A stretch of 64,000 bases of DNA from contig CAJCHZ010000027.1 of assembly GCA_903970165.1 (NCBI GenBank), positions 62,001 through 126,000 of the forward strand, given 5' to 3'. The notes under the pieces were generated by a model, which worked only from the letters and a program-made list of their open reading frames with translations, ran no database searches and was not told the DNA's origin. Position numbers and translations under genes: made by a program. Source of the stretch: Betaproteobacteria bacterium. Lineage in GTDB: Bacteria; Acidobacteriota; Terriglobia; Acidiferrales; UBA7541. Shown piece after piece: positions 53,945-61,591 of the stretch (its first letter is position 1; the number at the start of each line of letters is the position of its first letter).

Positions 53945-54400
53945 TTAGCTGATTTTTGGGGAGAAGTCGGTTAGGGACATGAAGGTGGACTCTACTTTTT
54001 CTACGATTTTGCCGGCGGCTTCGGAGGCGTCACGGACTTGTTTCCAATCGGGATCGTCCTGGAAAGATTTCCAGTTCGCGGTGGCGGCATCGCGGCTGGG
54101 ATGCGCGATGATGTAAACGAGTGTTTTGCCTTTTAGCGGATCGTCGGTCGGAGTCCAATAGGCGATGTTCTTGATACCGTGCTTTTCAAACAGGGCCATG
54201 GTGTGTTCACGGAAGCGGCGGAGGAGGTCGTCGAGCTTGCCTTCGTACGTGTGATATACGCGGAGCTCGTAGACCATGGTGGCGCTATCGGCGGGGCTTT
54301 CGCCAATGATAGCAGAGGATTCCTTGGCCGAAGCAGCCAGGACTGCCCCGGGAAGTAGGGCTGCAGCGGGGAGCGCTTGGAGCAATGTGCGTCGTTTCAT
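53945..54400 (-). CDS. NIPSNAP family protein, exported
   Basis: A 151-residue protein with a twin-arginine-like signal (MKRRTLLQALPAAALLPGAVLA). One NIPSNAP domain follows (VYELRVYHTYEGKLDDLLRRFREHTMALFEKHGIKNIAYWTPTDD...LVYIIAHPSRDAATANWKSFQDDPDWKQV). The ferredoxin-like fold is related to Dabb and EthD domains. Bacterial members are of unknown function. Its 3' end abuts the REP-like element. Confidence 0.88.
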   Translation of the reverse strand: MKRRTLLQALPAAALLPGAVLAASAKESSAIIGESPADSATMVYELRVYHTYEGKLDDLLRRFREHTMALFEKHGIKNIAYWTPTDDPLKGKTLVYIIAHPSRDAATANWKSFQDDPDWKQVRDASEAAGKIVEKVESTFMSLTDFSPKIS

Positions 54401-54536
54401 GGACGGGATTGTAGCAGAGGACGCGCGGAATGTGCAGAAGGACCTGGCCGGAAGAAATTATTGTTTTTTGGAAGGGCCGTAGCATCTAAGTCGCTGAAAG
54501 GTAGCAAAATACAGCGTTTTATCCAGGTGAATCCGA

Positions 54537-54872
54537 ATGGCCTCTCCGACTCTAAAATCGGATGCGAGCATCACGATTCGGCGGGTGTCTCCCAGGGATG
54601 TGCAGCAGCGTCAGATTATCGTGAAGTTGGATGGAGAAAATGTGGGGGAGCTGTATTACGGAGACACGATCACGGTCCCGGTGACAGCGGGTCACCATCG
54701 GTTACGGGTGGACAATACCTGGAATTGGAAGACTTTGGAGTTGGATGTGGCGTCGGGAGGGCACTTGAAGTTCAGCACGGCGAGCAGGGCGGGCCGATTT
54801 ACCTGGTTTCTGGTGAGCACGTTTGGGGCAGGGCCGATTTACGTGTCCATTCAGCGGGAGAGCGAGACTTAG
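54537..54872 (+). CDS. Small hypothetical protein
   Basis: A 111-residue protein of alternating beta strands (ASITIRRVSPRDVQQRQIIVKLDGENVGELYYGDTITVPVTAGHHRLRVDN) resembling an immunoglobulin-like or PEGA-type fold, followed by a weakly hydrophobic C-terminal stretch. AGGTGA lies before ATG 54537. No family is recognised with confidence. It precedes the VOC-PP2C gene by 81 bases on the same strand. Confidence 0.65.
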   Translation: MASPTLKSDASITIRRVSPRDVQQRQIIVKLDGENVGELYYGDTITVPVTAGHHRLRVDNTWNWKTLELDVASGGHLKFSTASRAGRFTWFLVSTFGAGPIYVSIQRESET

Positions 54873-54953
54873 CGGGGAAGTGGAGTGTTGAGCAGGGGCC
54901 TGGACCCAGCGCCGCATTAAGGGGCGGTGTCGGCGTCTTTCCGGGCATATATA

Positions 54954-56300
54954 ATGACGGCCATGAGTGATGCTCCTTCCCATATTGAGGCGATGCGGGC
55001 TGCCATTCCGCTGAGCAAGCAAGAACAGTATTTGCGGCTGCACTGCGTGAATATCTACGTTCGCGATCAGGAGCGGAGCCTTCGATTTTACCTGGACCAG
55101 CTTGGATTCAATTTGGCATTTGATGCGCGCTTGCAATCAGGAGAGCGGTGGGTGGCGGTGTCGCCGCCGGATGGAACCGCGATTCTGTCGCTGATTGTGC
55201 CGAGGCCGAGTTCGCAAGAGCACAAACTGATTGGCAGAGCCACGCAAGTGGTTTTTGTTGCGGAGGATGTGGCGGCAAAGTTTCGGGAGTGGAGCAAGCG
55301 CGGAGTACGATTTCACAGCGCGCCAAAGCTGAAGCGCATCAAGTATGACCGGCAGAAGGCGGTGCAGACGTCAACGGGTGGGCCGATGTTGTTGGGGCAG
55401 CAAGCGCCGATTTGGGGCGAGGTCATTGCGCGGTTCCGGGACGTCGATGGGAATAGCTTCTCGCTAGTGAGCTTTGATGAAGTAACACAAGCGGTGGAGG
55501 CGCAGAGGCGGGCGCTAATCGAAAAGGTGGAGGCAGAGCGCCGCTCGGCGCAGGAACTGGAAATTGCGAAGGAAGTTCAAGCCAGGTTGTTCCCACAAAA
55601 ACTGCCGTCCGCGACCACGCTCGAATACTGTGGCACTTGCCTGCAAGCTCGGCAGGTTGGCGGGGATTATTACGATTTTCTTGATTTGGGCGAAGGACGG
55701 CTGGGGCTGGTGCTCGGAGACATCGCAGGGAAAGGAATCGCCGCAGCCCTGCTGATGGCCAATTTGCAGGCTAATTTACGGAGCCAGTGCTCGATTGCTT
55801 TGGATCAACCGCAGCAATTCCTGCGGGCCGTCAATCAACTGTTCTACGAAAATACTTCGGATGGGGCTTTTGCCACGCTATTTTTTGCGGAGTATGACAG
55901 CGGTCTCGGCAGACTGAGGTATGCAAGTTGTGGACACTTGCCAGCGTTATTGATGCGCGTCGGCGGAGAGATGGAACGGCTTGGCGCGACGGGAACTCCG
56001 CTGGGGTTGTTTAAGAAATGGGATTGCGACGTTTGCGAGCGGCAGCTTTCGCCCGGTGACACGCTTGCCATCTATACGGACGGTGTTACGGAATCGTTTG
56101 ATGAGGCGCGGCAGGAATTTGGAGAACAACGGTTAGTTGAGGTGTTGATGCGGCACCGAGAAAAGTCACCGCGAGGGTTGCTTGAAGCGATTGTAGAGGA
56201 GGTCAAGCGACACAGTCCTTATGAACAGCACGATGACATCACTGTTATTGTGGCACGCTGCCTTGAAAAGCAAGAGGCGAGGCTGTTTTCTGTCAGCTAA
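54954..56300 (+). CDS. VOC (glyoxalase-like) domain fused to PP2C/RsbU-type serine phosphatase
   Basis: A 448-residue cytoplasmic protein. Residues about 25-165 form a VOC/glyoxalase fold (LRLHCVNIYVRDQERSLRFYLDQLGFNLAFDA..., RFRDVDGNSFSLVSFDEV). A helical linker of about 30 residues (VEAQRRALIEKVEAERRSAQELEIAKEVQARLFP) leads to a SpoIIE/RsbU phosphatase domain at about 200-440, with metal-binding aspartates in VGGDYYDFLDLGEGRLGLVLGDIAGKG and a C-terminal DDITVIVAR. It would dephosphorylate a STAS antagonist in response to a ligand bound by the VOC domain. The start may instead be ATG 54963. Confidence 0.85.
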   Translation: MTAMSDAPSHIEAMRAAIPLSKQEQYLRLHCVNIYVRDQERSLRFYLDQLGFNLAFDARLQSGERWVAVSPPDGTAILSLIVPRPSSQEHKLIGRATQVVFVAEDVAAKFREWSKRGVRFHSAPKLKRIKYDRQKAVQTSTGGPMLLGQQAPIWGEVIARFRDVDGNSFSLVSFDEVTQAVEAQRRALIEKVEAERRSAQELEIAKEVQARLFPQKLPSATTLEYCGTCLQARQVGGDYYDFLDLGEGRLGLVLGDIAGKGIAAALLMANLQANLRSQCSIALDQPQQFLRAVNQLFYENTSDGAFATLFFAEYDSGLGRLRYASCGHLPALLMRVGGEMERLGATGTPLGLFKKWDCDVCERQLSPGDTLAIYTDGVTESFDEARQEFGEQRLVEVLMRHREKSPRGLLEAIVEEVKRHSPYEQHDDITVIVARCLEKQEARLFSVS

Positions 56301-56408
56301 TGAAGCGTAATTTATTAAGGTTAGACAAAGAACGAGCGAGTTTCGATATAGTGTGACGGCTGTTGCTGATGGGCGAACTCGTGCTCTGAAATTTCAGGAG
56401 GAATGCGC

Positions 56409-56924
56409 ATGTCGAAGAGAACGCTGGTGACGCGGGTTTTTGCGGCGGGGATATTGCTTTGTGGATTGGCGATCGCGAAGGCGCAGACGCCCGCGCCAAC
56501 ACCGTCGCCGGCTCCCCTTCCGTATGGTGCGAATGTGAGTTTGGAAAATGCCAGGAAGGCCGCGGCGCCTGCGTTGGCGGAAGCAGAGAAGAACCACTGG
56601 ACCATAGCGGTTGCGATCGTGGACACAAGCGGGAACCTTGTTTACTACGAGAAAATGGACAACACGCAATTGGGCAGCGCGCAGGTGGCGATTGACAAGG
56701 CGCGTTGCGCGGCGGCTTTTAAGCGGCCAACGAAAGCGTTTCAGGATGTCCTGGCGGCTGGCGGAGAGGGGTTGCGCGTTTTGAGTTTGAAAGGAGTCGT
56801 GGCGGTCGAAGGGGGGATTCCCCTGGTGATGGACGGGAAGATTGTGGGAGCGATGGGAGTGTCGGGCATGGCTAGCTCGCAAGATGCACAGTGCGCGAAG
56901 GCGGGTGTTGATGTTTTGAAGTAG
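56409..56924 (+). CDS. GlcG/HbpS family secreted protein
   Basis: A 171-residue protein with a signal peptide (SKRTLVTRVFAAGILLCGLAIAKAQ) and a proline-rich linker. The GlcG/HbpS domain follows (VSLENARKAAAPALAEAEKNHWTIAVAIVDTSGNLVYYEKMDNTQLGSAQVAIDKARCAAAFKRPTKAF, GGIPLVMDGKIVGAMGVSG). Members bind haem or small acids; HbpS is an extracellular redox sensor. ATG 56409 is preferred to 56403 for its spacing from AGGAGGA. Confidence 0.88.
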   Translation: MSKRTLVTRVFAAGILLCGLAIAKAQTPAPTPSPAPLPYGANVSLENARKAAAPALAEAEKNHWTIAVAIVDTSGNLVYYEKMDNTQLGSAQVAIDKARCAAAFKRPTKAFQDVLAAGGEGLRVLSLKGVVAVEGGIPLVMDGKIVGAMGVSGMASSQDAQCAKAGVDVLK

Positions 56925-56942
56925 TTCGCTCGATTTTTGTAT

Positions 56943-57647
56943 TTATGGATTGAGTTTTTTCTCGGCGAGAGCAATGGCTTCCTCGACGACTTTCTCGATA
57001 CGGCGAGCGCGCGAATCGGGCGAGCGGTAGTAGAAAATGGCGATCAATTGGCCGCGGCGATGAGAGGGAGACATAGAATTCCATCCAACGAGAGCGCGAG
57101 GATCGCGAGTGAACGCCAGCTTCAAGGCTGGAGGAAGTTCGCGCTCGGCTTCCATCGCGGAGAAGAGTTGCTCGGCGACCTGTTCGGCGCGGCGGATGCG
57201 AGACGCGCAGCTCTTGGGTTGCGTGACCCAGTCGGTAATCCATTTGCGAACGGAGTAGTTGAGTGTTTCGAACCAAGAACGAAAGGAACGATCCTCCGCC
57301 AGGATGCGTTTCATTTCGGCGGGAATCGTGACGACGCGTTCTTCGAGGTCCGGCTCGAGCCAGATTTCTGCGGTCGAACCTTCCGTTGTGCCAGCCCCTT
57401 CCTGCATTTTTTTATTGACCAGCAAAAAGTGTTCGCCTTTCTTTGTCGGGAAAAGAGAGGTGCGGAAGGAGAAGCCGTTAATTTCGCCTCGGATTTTCAG
57501 GCGACCGCGGCTGCCCCAGACTTTATGAACGTCGAACGGAATCCAAACTACCGTCCAACCGAGATTTGAGCGTAAACGTTCCAGCGTGGCATGGAAGGAT
57601 TTTTTTACGAGTCTGATTTGTGGCTTCGGCTTGGGTTTCAGCTTCAT
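56943..57647 (-). CDS. YdeI/OmdA-like protein with DUF1905 domain
   Basis: A 234-residue protein. The N-terminal DUF1905 domain (about 15-110) contains GWTVVWIPFDVHKVWGSRGRLKIRGEINGFSFRTSLFP. The C-terminal helical domain (about 135-230) contains FETLNYSVRKWITDWVTQPKSCASRIRRAEQVAEQL, as in the YdeI/OmpD-associated family. Function is not established. It is convergent with the GlcG-like gene, 18 bases apart. Confidence 0.85.
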   Translation of the reverse strand: MKLKPKPKPQIRLVKKSFHATLERLRSNLGWTVVWIPFDVHKVWGSRGRLKIRGEINGFSFRTSLFPTKKGEHFLLVNKKMQEGAGTTEGSTAEIWLEPDLEERVVTIPAEMKRILAEDRSFRSWFETLNYSVRKWITDWVTQPKSCASRIRRAEQVAEQLFSAMEAERELPPALKLAFTRDPRALVGWNSMSPSHRRGQLIAIFYYRSPDSRARRIEKVVEEAIALAEKKLNP

Positions 57648-57833
57648 GGGGCGACATCAGGAAATGGGATTTTATTATGAAGCGAGGAAGGCAGCGAGCT
57701 ACTTTTTCGTTTGAGGGCTGGGGGCGACGGCGAGCATTCTTTTTTGACACATGCACTTTGTGGCGATGGAATTGAGCTGTATGCTTCGGCTTCAGATGAA
57801 AGGCTGTCTGCAGGGGGAAGTACAGGCTGTTCC

Positions 57834-58736
57834 ATGAAAAAATTCACCACAGTCGGACTAGGAGAATTGCTCTGGGATATTTTCCCGGAAGGCCGCCAGC
57901 TCGGCGGAGCGCCAGCTAATTTTGCTTACATGACGAATTTGCTTGGCGATGAAGGAGTGGTCGCGAGCCGTGTGGGAGACGATGCACTCGGCGAAGATGC
58001 CAGGCGCCGCCTCGAACATCTCGGACTAAATACATCGTACATCCAGCTGGATTCCGAGCGCCGAACGGGAGTCGCGCAAGTCGAAGTCGATGCAAACGGA
58101 CAGCCGACTTTTCGAATCGCTGCCCCGGTCGCGTGGGATTATTTTGAATGGACACCGGCGTGGCAAACTCTTGCGCAGCTGGCCGACGCGGTCTGCTTCG
58201 GTTCGCTCGCCCAGCGTTCCGCGCAGTCTCGCGAGACCACGTACTCTTTTCTGAATTCCATCCGAACGGAAACCACGCGCGTCTTCGATGTGAATCTTCG
58301 GCAGTCCTTTTATTCCGCGCAGATTCTCGCCGATTTCGCGAAACTGGCGGACATCATCAAGCTGAATAACGATGAGTTGCCTACGGTCGTGCAATTGCTC
58401 GGTTTCCCATTTCACGACCAGGAGTCTGCAGCCGAGTGGCTCCTGCACACATTCCGTCTAAAGCTGGTTTGCATTACGCGTGGAGCCCGGGGGAGTCTGC
58501 TGGTCAGCGAGTACGCCAAGCACCAGCATGCTGGTATTCCAGTCACCGTGGCGGACACCGTAGGTTCCGGGGATGCCTTCACGGCCGCGCTCGTCTATCA
58601 CTATCTTCGCCGCGACTCTCTCTCGACAATGAACGAAGCCGCCAATCGTATGGGCTCCTGGGTGGCTAGCCAAATAGGAGCAACTCCGGCACGCGATGAA
58701 AGCCAACTTGCACGCATTCGCTCTGTCTCCGAATAG
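57834..58736 (+). CDS. PfkB-family carbohydrate kinase (fructokinase-like)
   Basis: A 300-residue sugar kinase. Substrate-side motif GGAPANFAYMTNLLG (about 24-38) and the PfkB signature DTVGSGDAFTAALVY (near 240), with the catalytic Asp and anion hole, are clear. LGELLWDIFPEGRQLGGAPANFA matches the fructokinase subgroup more than ribokinase or 2-keto-3-deoxygluconate kinase. It phosphorylates a sugar, probably fructose, with ATP. ATG 57834 is used because the family N-terminus begins there; AGGGGGAAG lies 13 bases before. Confidence 0.9.
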   Translation: MKKFTTVGLGELLWDIFPEGRQLGGAPANFAYMTNLLGDEGVVASRVGDDALGEDARRRLEHLGLNTSYIQLDSERRTGVAQVEVDANGQPTFRIAAPVAWDYFEWTPAWQTLAQLADAVCFGSLAQRSAQSRETTYSFLNSIRTETTRVFDVNLRQSFYSAQILADFAKLADIIKLNNDELPTVVQLLGFPFHDQESAAEWLLHTFRLKLVCITRGARGSLLVSEYAKHQHAGIPVTVADTVGSGDAFTAALVYHYLRRDSLSTMNEAANRMGSWVASQIGATPARDESQLARIRSVSE

Positions 58737-58823
58737 CGTTAGCGGCCAAATCTTCAGGTCCGCAGTATCTCCGGGAGAGAGTACTCCATGCGCCTGCTCC
58801 TGGGATGTTTGTCTTCTTCCAGC

Positions 58824-60332
58824 TCAATAGTCCTTAACGCGTTGCGCGCCAAAGGTCGGCAGTTTGGAAGCGTCCCATCCGCCGCCAAGAGCTTTGACCA
58901 AGAGCACGCTGGCATCCATACGTCGGCGGAGAATATCGATGGCATTCCGTTCATTCGCGAGTTCAGTCGTTTGCGCCGTGATGACTTGCAGATAAGCGTC
59001 CACTCCGCCCTTATAACGATTCGTAAAAAGGTGCAGCGAATCCCTTGACGACGCGACCGCCTGATCCTGCTGCTGTGCTTCGTTTTCGAGAATGCGCAAT
59101 GCGGCGAGGTTGTCCTCGACTTCCTGGAATGCCGTTAGCGAAGTCTGACGATAGGTCGCCACGGAGCCGTCGTAATTTGCTCGTGCCGATTCAGAAGTAG
59201 CGCGTCGCCGTCCGGCATCGAACAGAGTCTCTGCGAGTGCCGGACCGACCGCCCAAAATCCCGCCGGCCAGGTAAACCAGTTGGACCCTTGCGTGCCGGC
59301 AAAGCCCGCCGTTCCGTTGAGCGTGACCGTTGGAAAGTACGCTGCTCGAGCGATACCGATTTGCTGATTGGCCTCCGCCATGCGCCTTTCCGCCGCGGCA
59401 ATATCCGGACGGCGTTGCAAAAGTTCTGACGGCAGCCCCGTCGGGATGTTTGGAGGCTGAGTCTTGAGCGGCACTTCCGCCAGGCTGAATTCGGCGGGCG
59501 GTTTGCCGATGAGGATCGCAATGGCGTGTTCAAATTGCGCTCGCTGCACAGTGACATCCGTATCCTGAACGCGGGTGGTGTCCAATTGCGTTTGTGCTTG
59601 AGCCAGGTCCGCTCTCGGCGCAACTCCTCCCTTGAAGCGATTGGTCGTGAGCTGGACATTGTCGGTATAAGCTTTGACGGTGTCGTCGAGTAGCTGTTTC
59701 TGAGCATCGGCGCTGCGCAACTCAAAATAGTCCATGGCGAGTTCTGCTTCGAGACTCAACTTGGCTGCCTCGTAATCACCGGCGGTGGCTTGCGCTTCTT
59801 CACGAGCGGCAGCAACGCTTCGCCGCACGCGGCCCCAAAGGTCCAGTTCATAGGAAAGATCGAACGGCAGCACGAAGTCGCCTGTGCGCGCCTCTTCGAC
59901 TTTCGACGGAAATCCTGGCGAATAGTCACTATTCTTGGTATAGGCAACACTCGGCGCGGTAGATATGGTTGGAAACTGCGTAGCGCGATGGAAGCGTATC
60001 GCCGCGCGAGCTTCGCGGAAGCGTGCATCGAACACTTTTAGGCTCTGGTTGGAAGTGGCAACCTGTTCTTCCAGTTTGTTGAGTTCTGGATCGCCGAAAA
60101 TCTCCCACCACATCCCACGGCTAGCCTGGTCTGCTGGGTTGGCGGGCTGCCACTGCTCGCTTCCTTTGTTCGCGGCTGGGGGTTGTTCTTTATAGGTCGT
60201 AGGCGTCGGGGCATTCGGCCTCACATATTTCGGTCCAACCGTGCAGCTCTCAAGAGCAACAACGAGCAGCACGAAGAGCAGCGCCACGATGCTTGTAACG
60301 ATGTAGCGAAACGCAGCCAATGCATATTTCAT
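58824..60332 (-). CDS. RND efflux outer-membrane lipoprotein (NodT/OprM family)
   Basis: A 502-residue outer-membrane factor. The signal has a lipobox (VALESC), and the mature part opens TVGPKYVRPNAPTPTTYKEQPP, as OprM/CusC-like lipoproteins do. Two OEP repeats (about 80-290 and 300-490) make the helical tunnel; LPFDLSYELDLWGRVRRSVAAAREEAQATAGDYEAAKLSLEAELAMDYF is typical. It forms the exit duct of the tripartite pump. Its start overlaps the adaptor's stop by four bases. Confidence 0.93.
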   Translation of the reverse strand: MKYALAAFRYIVTSIVALLFVLLVVALESCTVGPKYVRPNAPTPTTYKEQPPAANKGSEQWQPANPADQASRGMWWEIFGDPELNKLEEQVATSNQSLKVFDARFREARAAIRFHRATQFPTISTAPSVAYTKNSDYSPGFPSKVEEARTGDFVLPFDLSYELDLWGRVRRSVAAAREEAQATAGDYEAAKLSLEAELAMDYFELRSADAQKQLLDDTVKAYTDNVQLTTNRFKGGVAPRADLAQAQTQLDTTRVQDTDVTVQRAQFEHAIAILIGKPPAEFSLAEVPLKTQPPNIPTGLPSELLQRRPDIAAAERRMAEANQQIGIARAAYFPTVTLNGTAGFAGTQGSNWFTWPAGFWAVGPALAETLFDAGRRRATSESARANYDGSVATYRQTSLTAFQEVEDNLAALRILENEAQQQDQAVASSRDSLHLFTNRYKGGVDAYLQVITAQTTELANERNAIDILRRRMDASVLLVKALGGGWDASKLPTFGAQRVKDY

Positions 60333-61576
60333 GGGGCAGAACCGCCTGCTGTGTTTTTGCTCACGCGCACCGGAGTCCCATCGATGAGCGAATCCGATGG
60401 GTCCACAATCACGGCATCCGTCGGCTGCAGGCCCGAGTTGATTTCCACGCTGTTGCCGTAGTCATGATTGATTTTCACTGCAACGAACCGGGCCTTACCG
60501 TCGCGAGCGAGCGCAACCTGCAATCCCTCCTTGCGGAAGATGAGCGCGTTCGAGGGTATGGTCACGGAGTGCGTCGTGTCGGGCAGTTTCAGATGCACAA
60601 AAACATAAGCGCCCGGCAAGAGCCGGCCGGTCGGATTATCGATATCAACTTCGACGAGCAGTGTGCGCGAAGCAAGGTCAATGGAATTGGTATTGCGGAC
60701 GATGTTGCCCCGGAAGGTTTCGGCCGGAAATTCATCGAGCGTCAAGGCAGCAGACGCACCAGACCGCATACCCGGCGAATACACTTCAGGAACCGCCACG
60801 TAGACTCGCAGCGTGTGAGTGGCCGCTATATGAAAGAGTTCCTTGGGTTGCGTGCTTGCGCCCGCATCGATCAGGGCCCCTATATCTGTGCTGCGGACCG
60901 TAATGATTCCGTCAAAAGGGGCGTAGATTTTTTCGAAGGATTGCAATTGTTCCAGGCGCCGCACGTTGGCGGCGTTGGATTGGACCGTCGCTTGCACCGC
61001 TTTCAGGTTGATGACAGCTTGGTCTGTTTCCTGCTGGGAAACCGAGCCGTCACTCACGAGGCCCTGCCAGCGGTCGGCGGTAATTTTGGCAATGGCGACG
61101 TTAGCCTGGGCCGTGTCCAGGTCCGCGCGAGCTTGCTGTAGCTGTTGGTCAATTTCCGGTGTGTCAATCACCGCCAACAATTGGCCCTTTTTCACGTGTG
61201 CGCCGATATCGAAATACCAGTGCTGCAAATAGCCATTTGTCCGCGCGTAAATCGGAGAGTCGATGAACGCCTGCGTAACGCCTGGGAGCACAATTTCATC
61301 GGTCGGCGCGCCTTCTTTTGGCTGCACCACGGCAACTGTCGGAATAGAGGCTTCTTCCGTTTGCTGCTTGAGCCGCGATTCGGCTGCCACTCGCGAATGG
61401 ATACCGGAGTAAAGCAGAAGAGCGACAGCCGCGAGCGCGACAACTGCAAGGATGATTGCTGTTCTGGGATTAATTCCCGGCTGGGGTTGCGACCCCTCCG
61501 GGCTCGGTTGCCTGGTCTCCGCGTGAGTCGATTGTGATTCGGGAGTTTCTGTCACATTTTCCTCGTGTGATGACAT
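60329..61576 (-). CDS. RND efflux periplasmic adaptor (membrane fusion protein)
   Basis: A 415-residue adaptor anchored by one N-terminal transmembrane helix (TAIILAVVALAAVALLLYSGI, about 38-58). It shows the lipoyl half-motif YLQHWYFDIGAHVKKGQLLAVIDTPEIDQQ, a helical hairpin (about 145-215), the second half-motif YAPFDGIITVRSTDIGALI, and beta-barrel and membrane-proximal domains. It links the RND pump to the outer-membrane factor. It starts 15 bases after the pump gene. Confidence 0.93.
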   Translation of the reverse strand: MSSHEENVTETPESQSTHAETRQPSPEGSQPQPGINPRTAIILAVVALAAVALLLYSGIHSRVAAESRLKQQTEEASIPTVAVVQPKEGAPTDEIVLPGVTQAFIDSPIYARTNGYLQHWYFDIGAHVKKGQLLAVIDTPEIDQQLQQARADLDTAQANVAIAKITADRWQGLVSDGSVSQQETDQAVINLKAVQATVQSNAANVRRLEQLQSFEKIYAPFDGIITVRSTDIGALIDAGASTQPKELFHIAATHTLRVYVAVPEVYSPGMRSGASAALTLDEFPAETFRGNIVRNTNSIDLASRTLLVEVDIDNPTGRLLPGAYVFVHLKLPDTTHSVTIPSNALIFRKEGLQVALARDGKARFVAVKINHDYGNSVEINSGLQPTDAVIVDPSDSLIDGTPVRVSKNTAGGSAP

Positions 61577-61591
61577 CGGTTTCCCTCCTGC

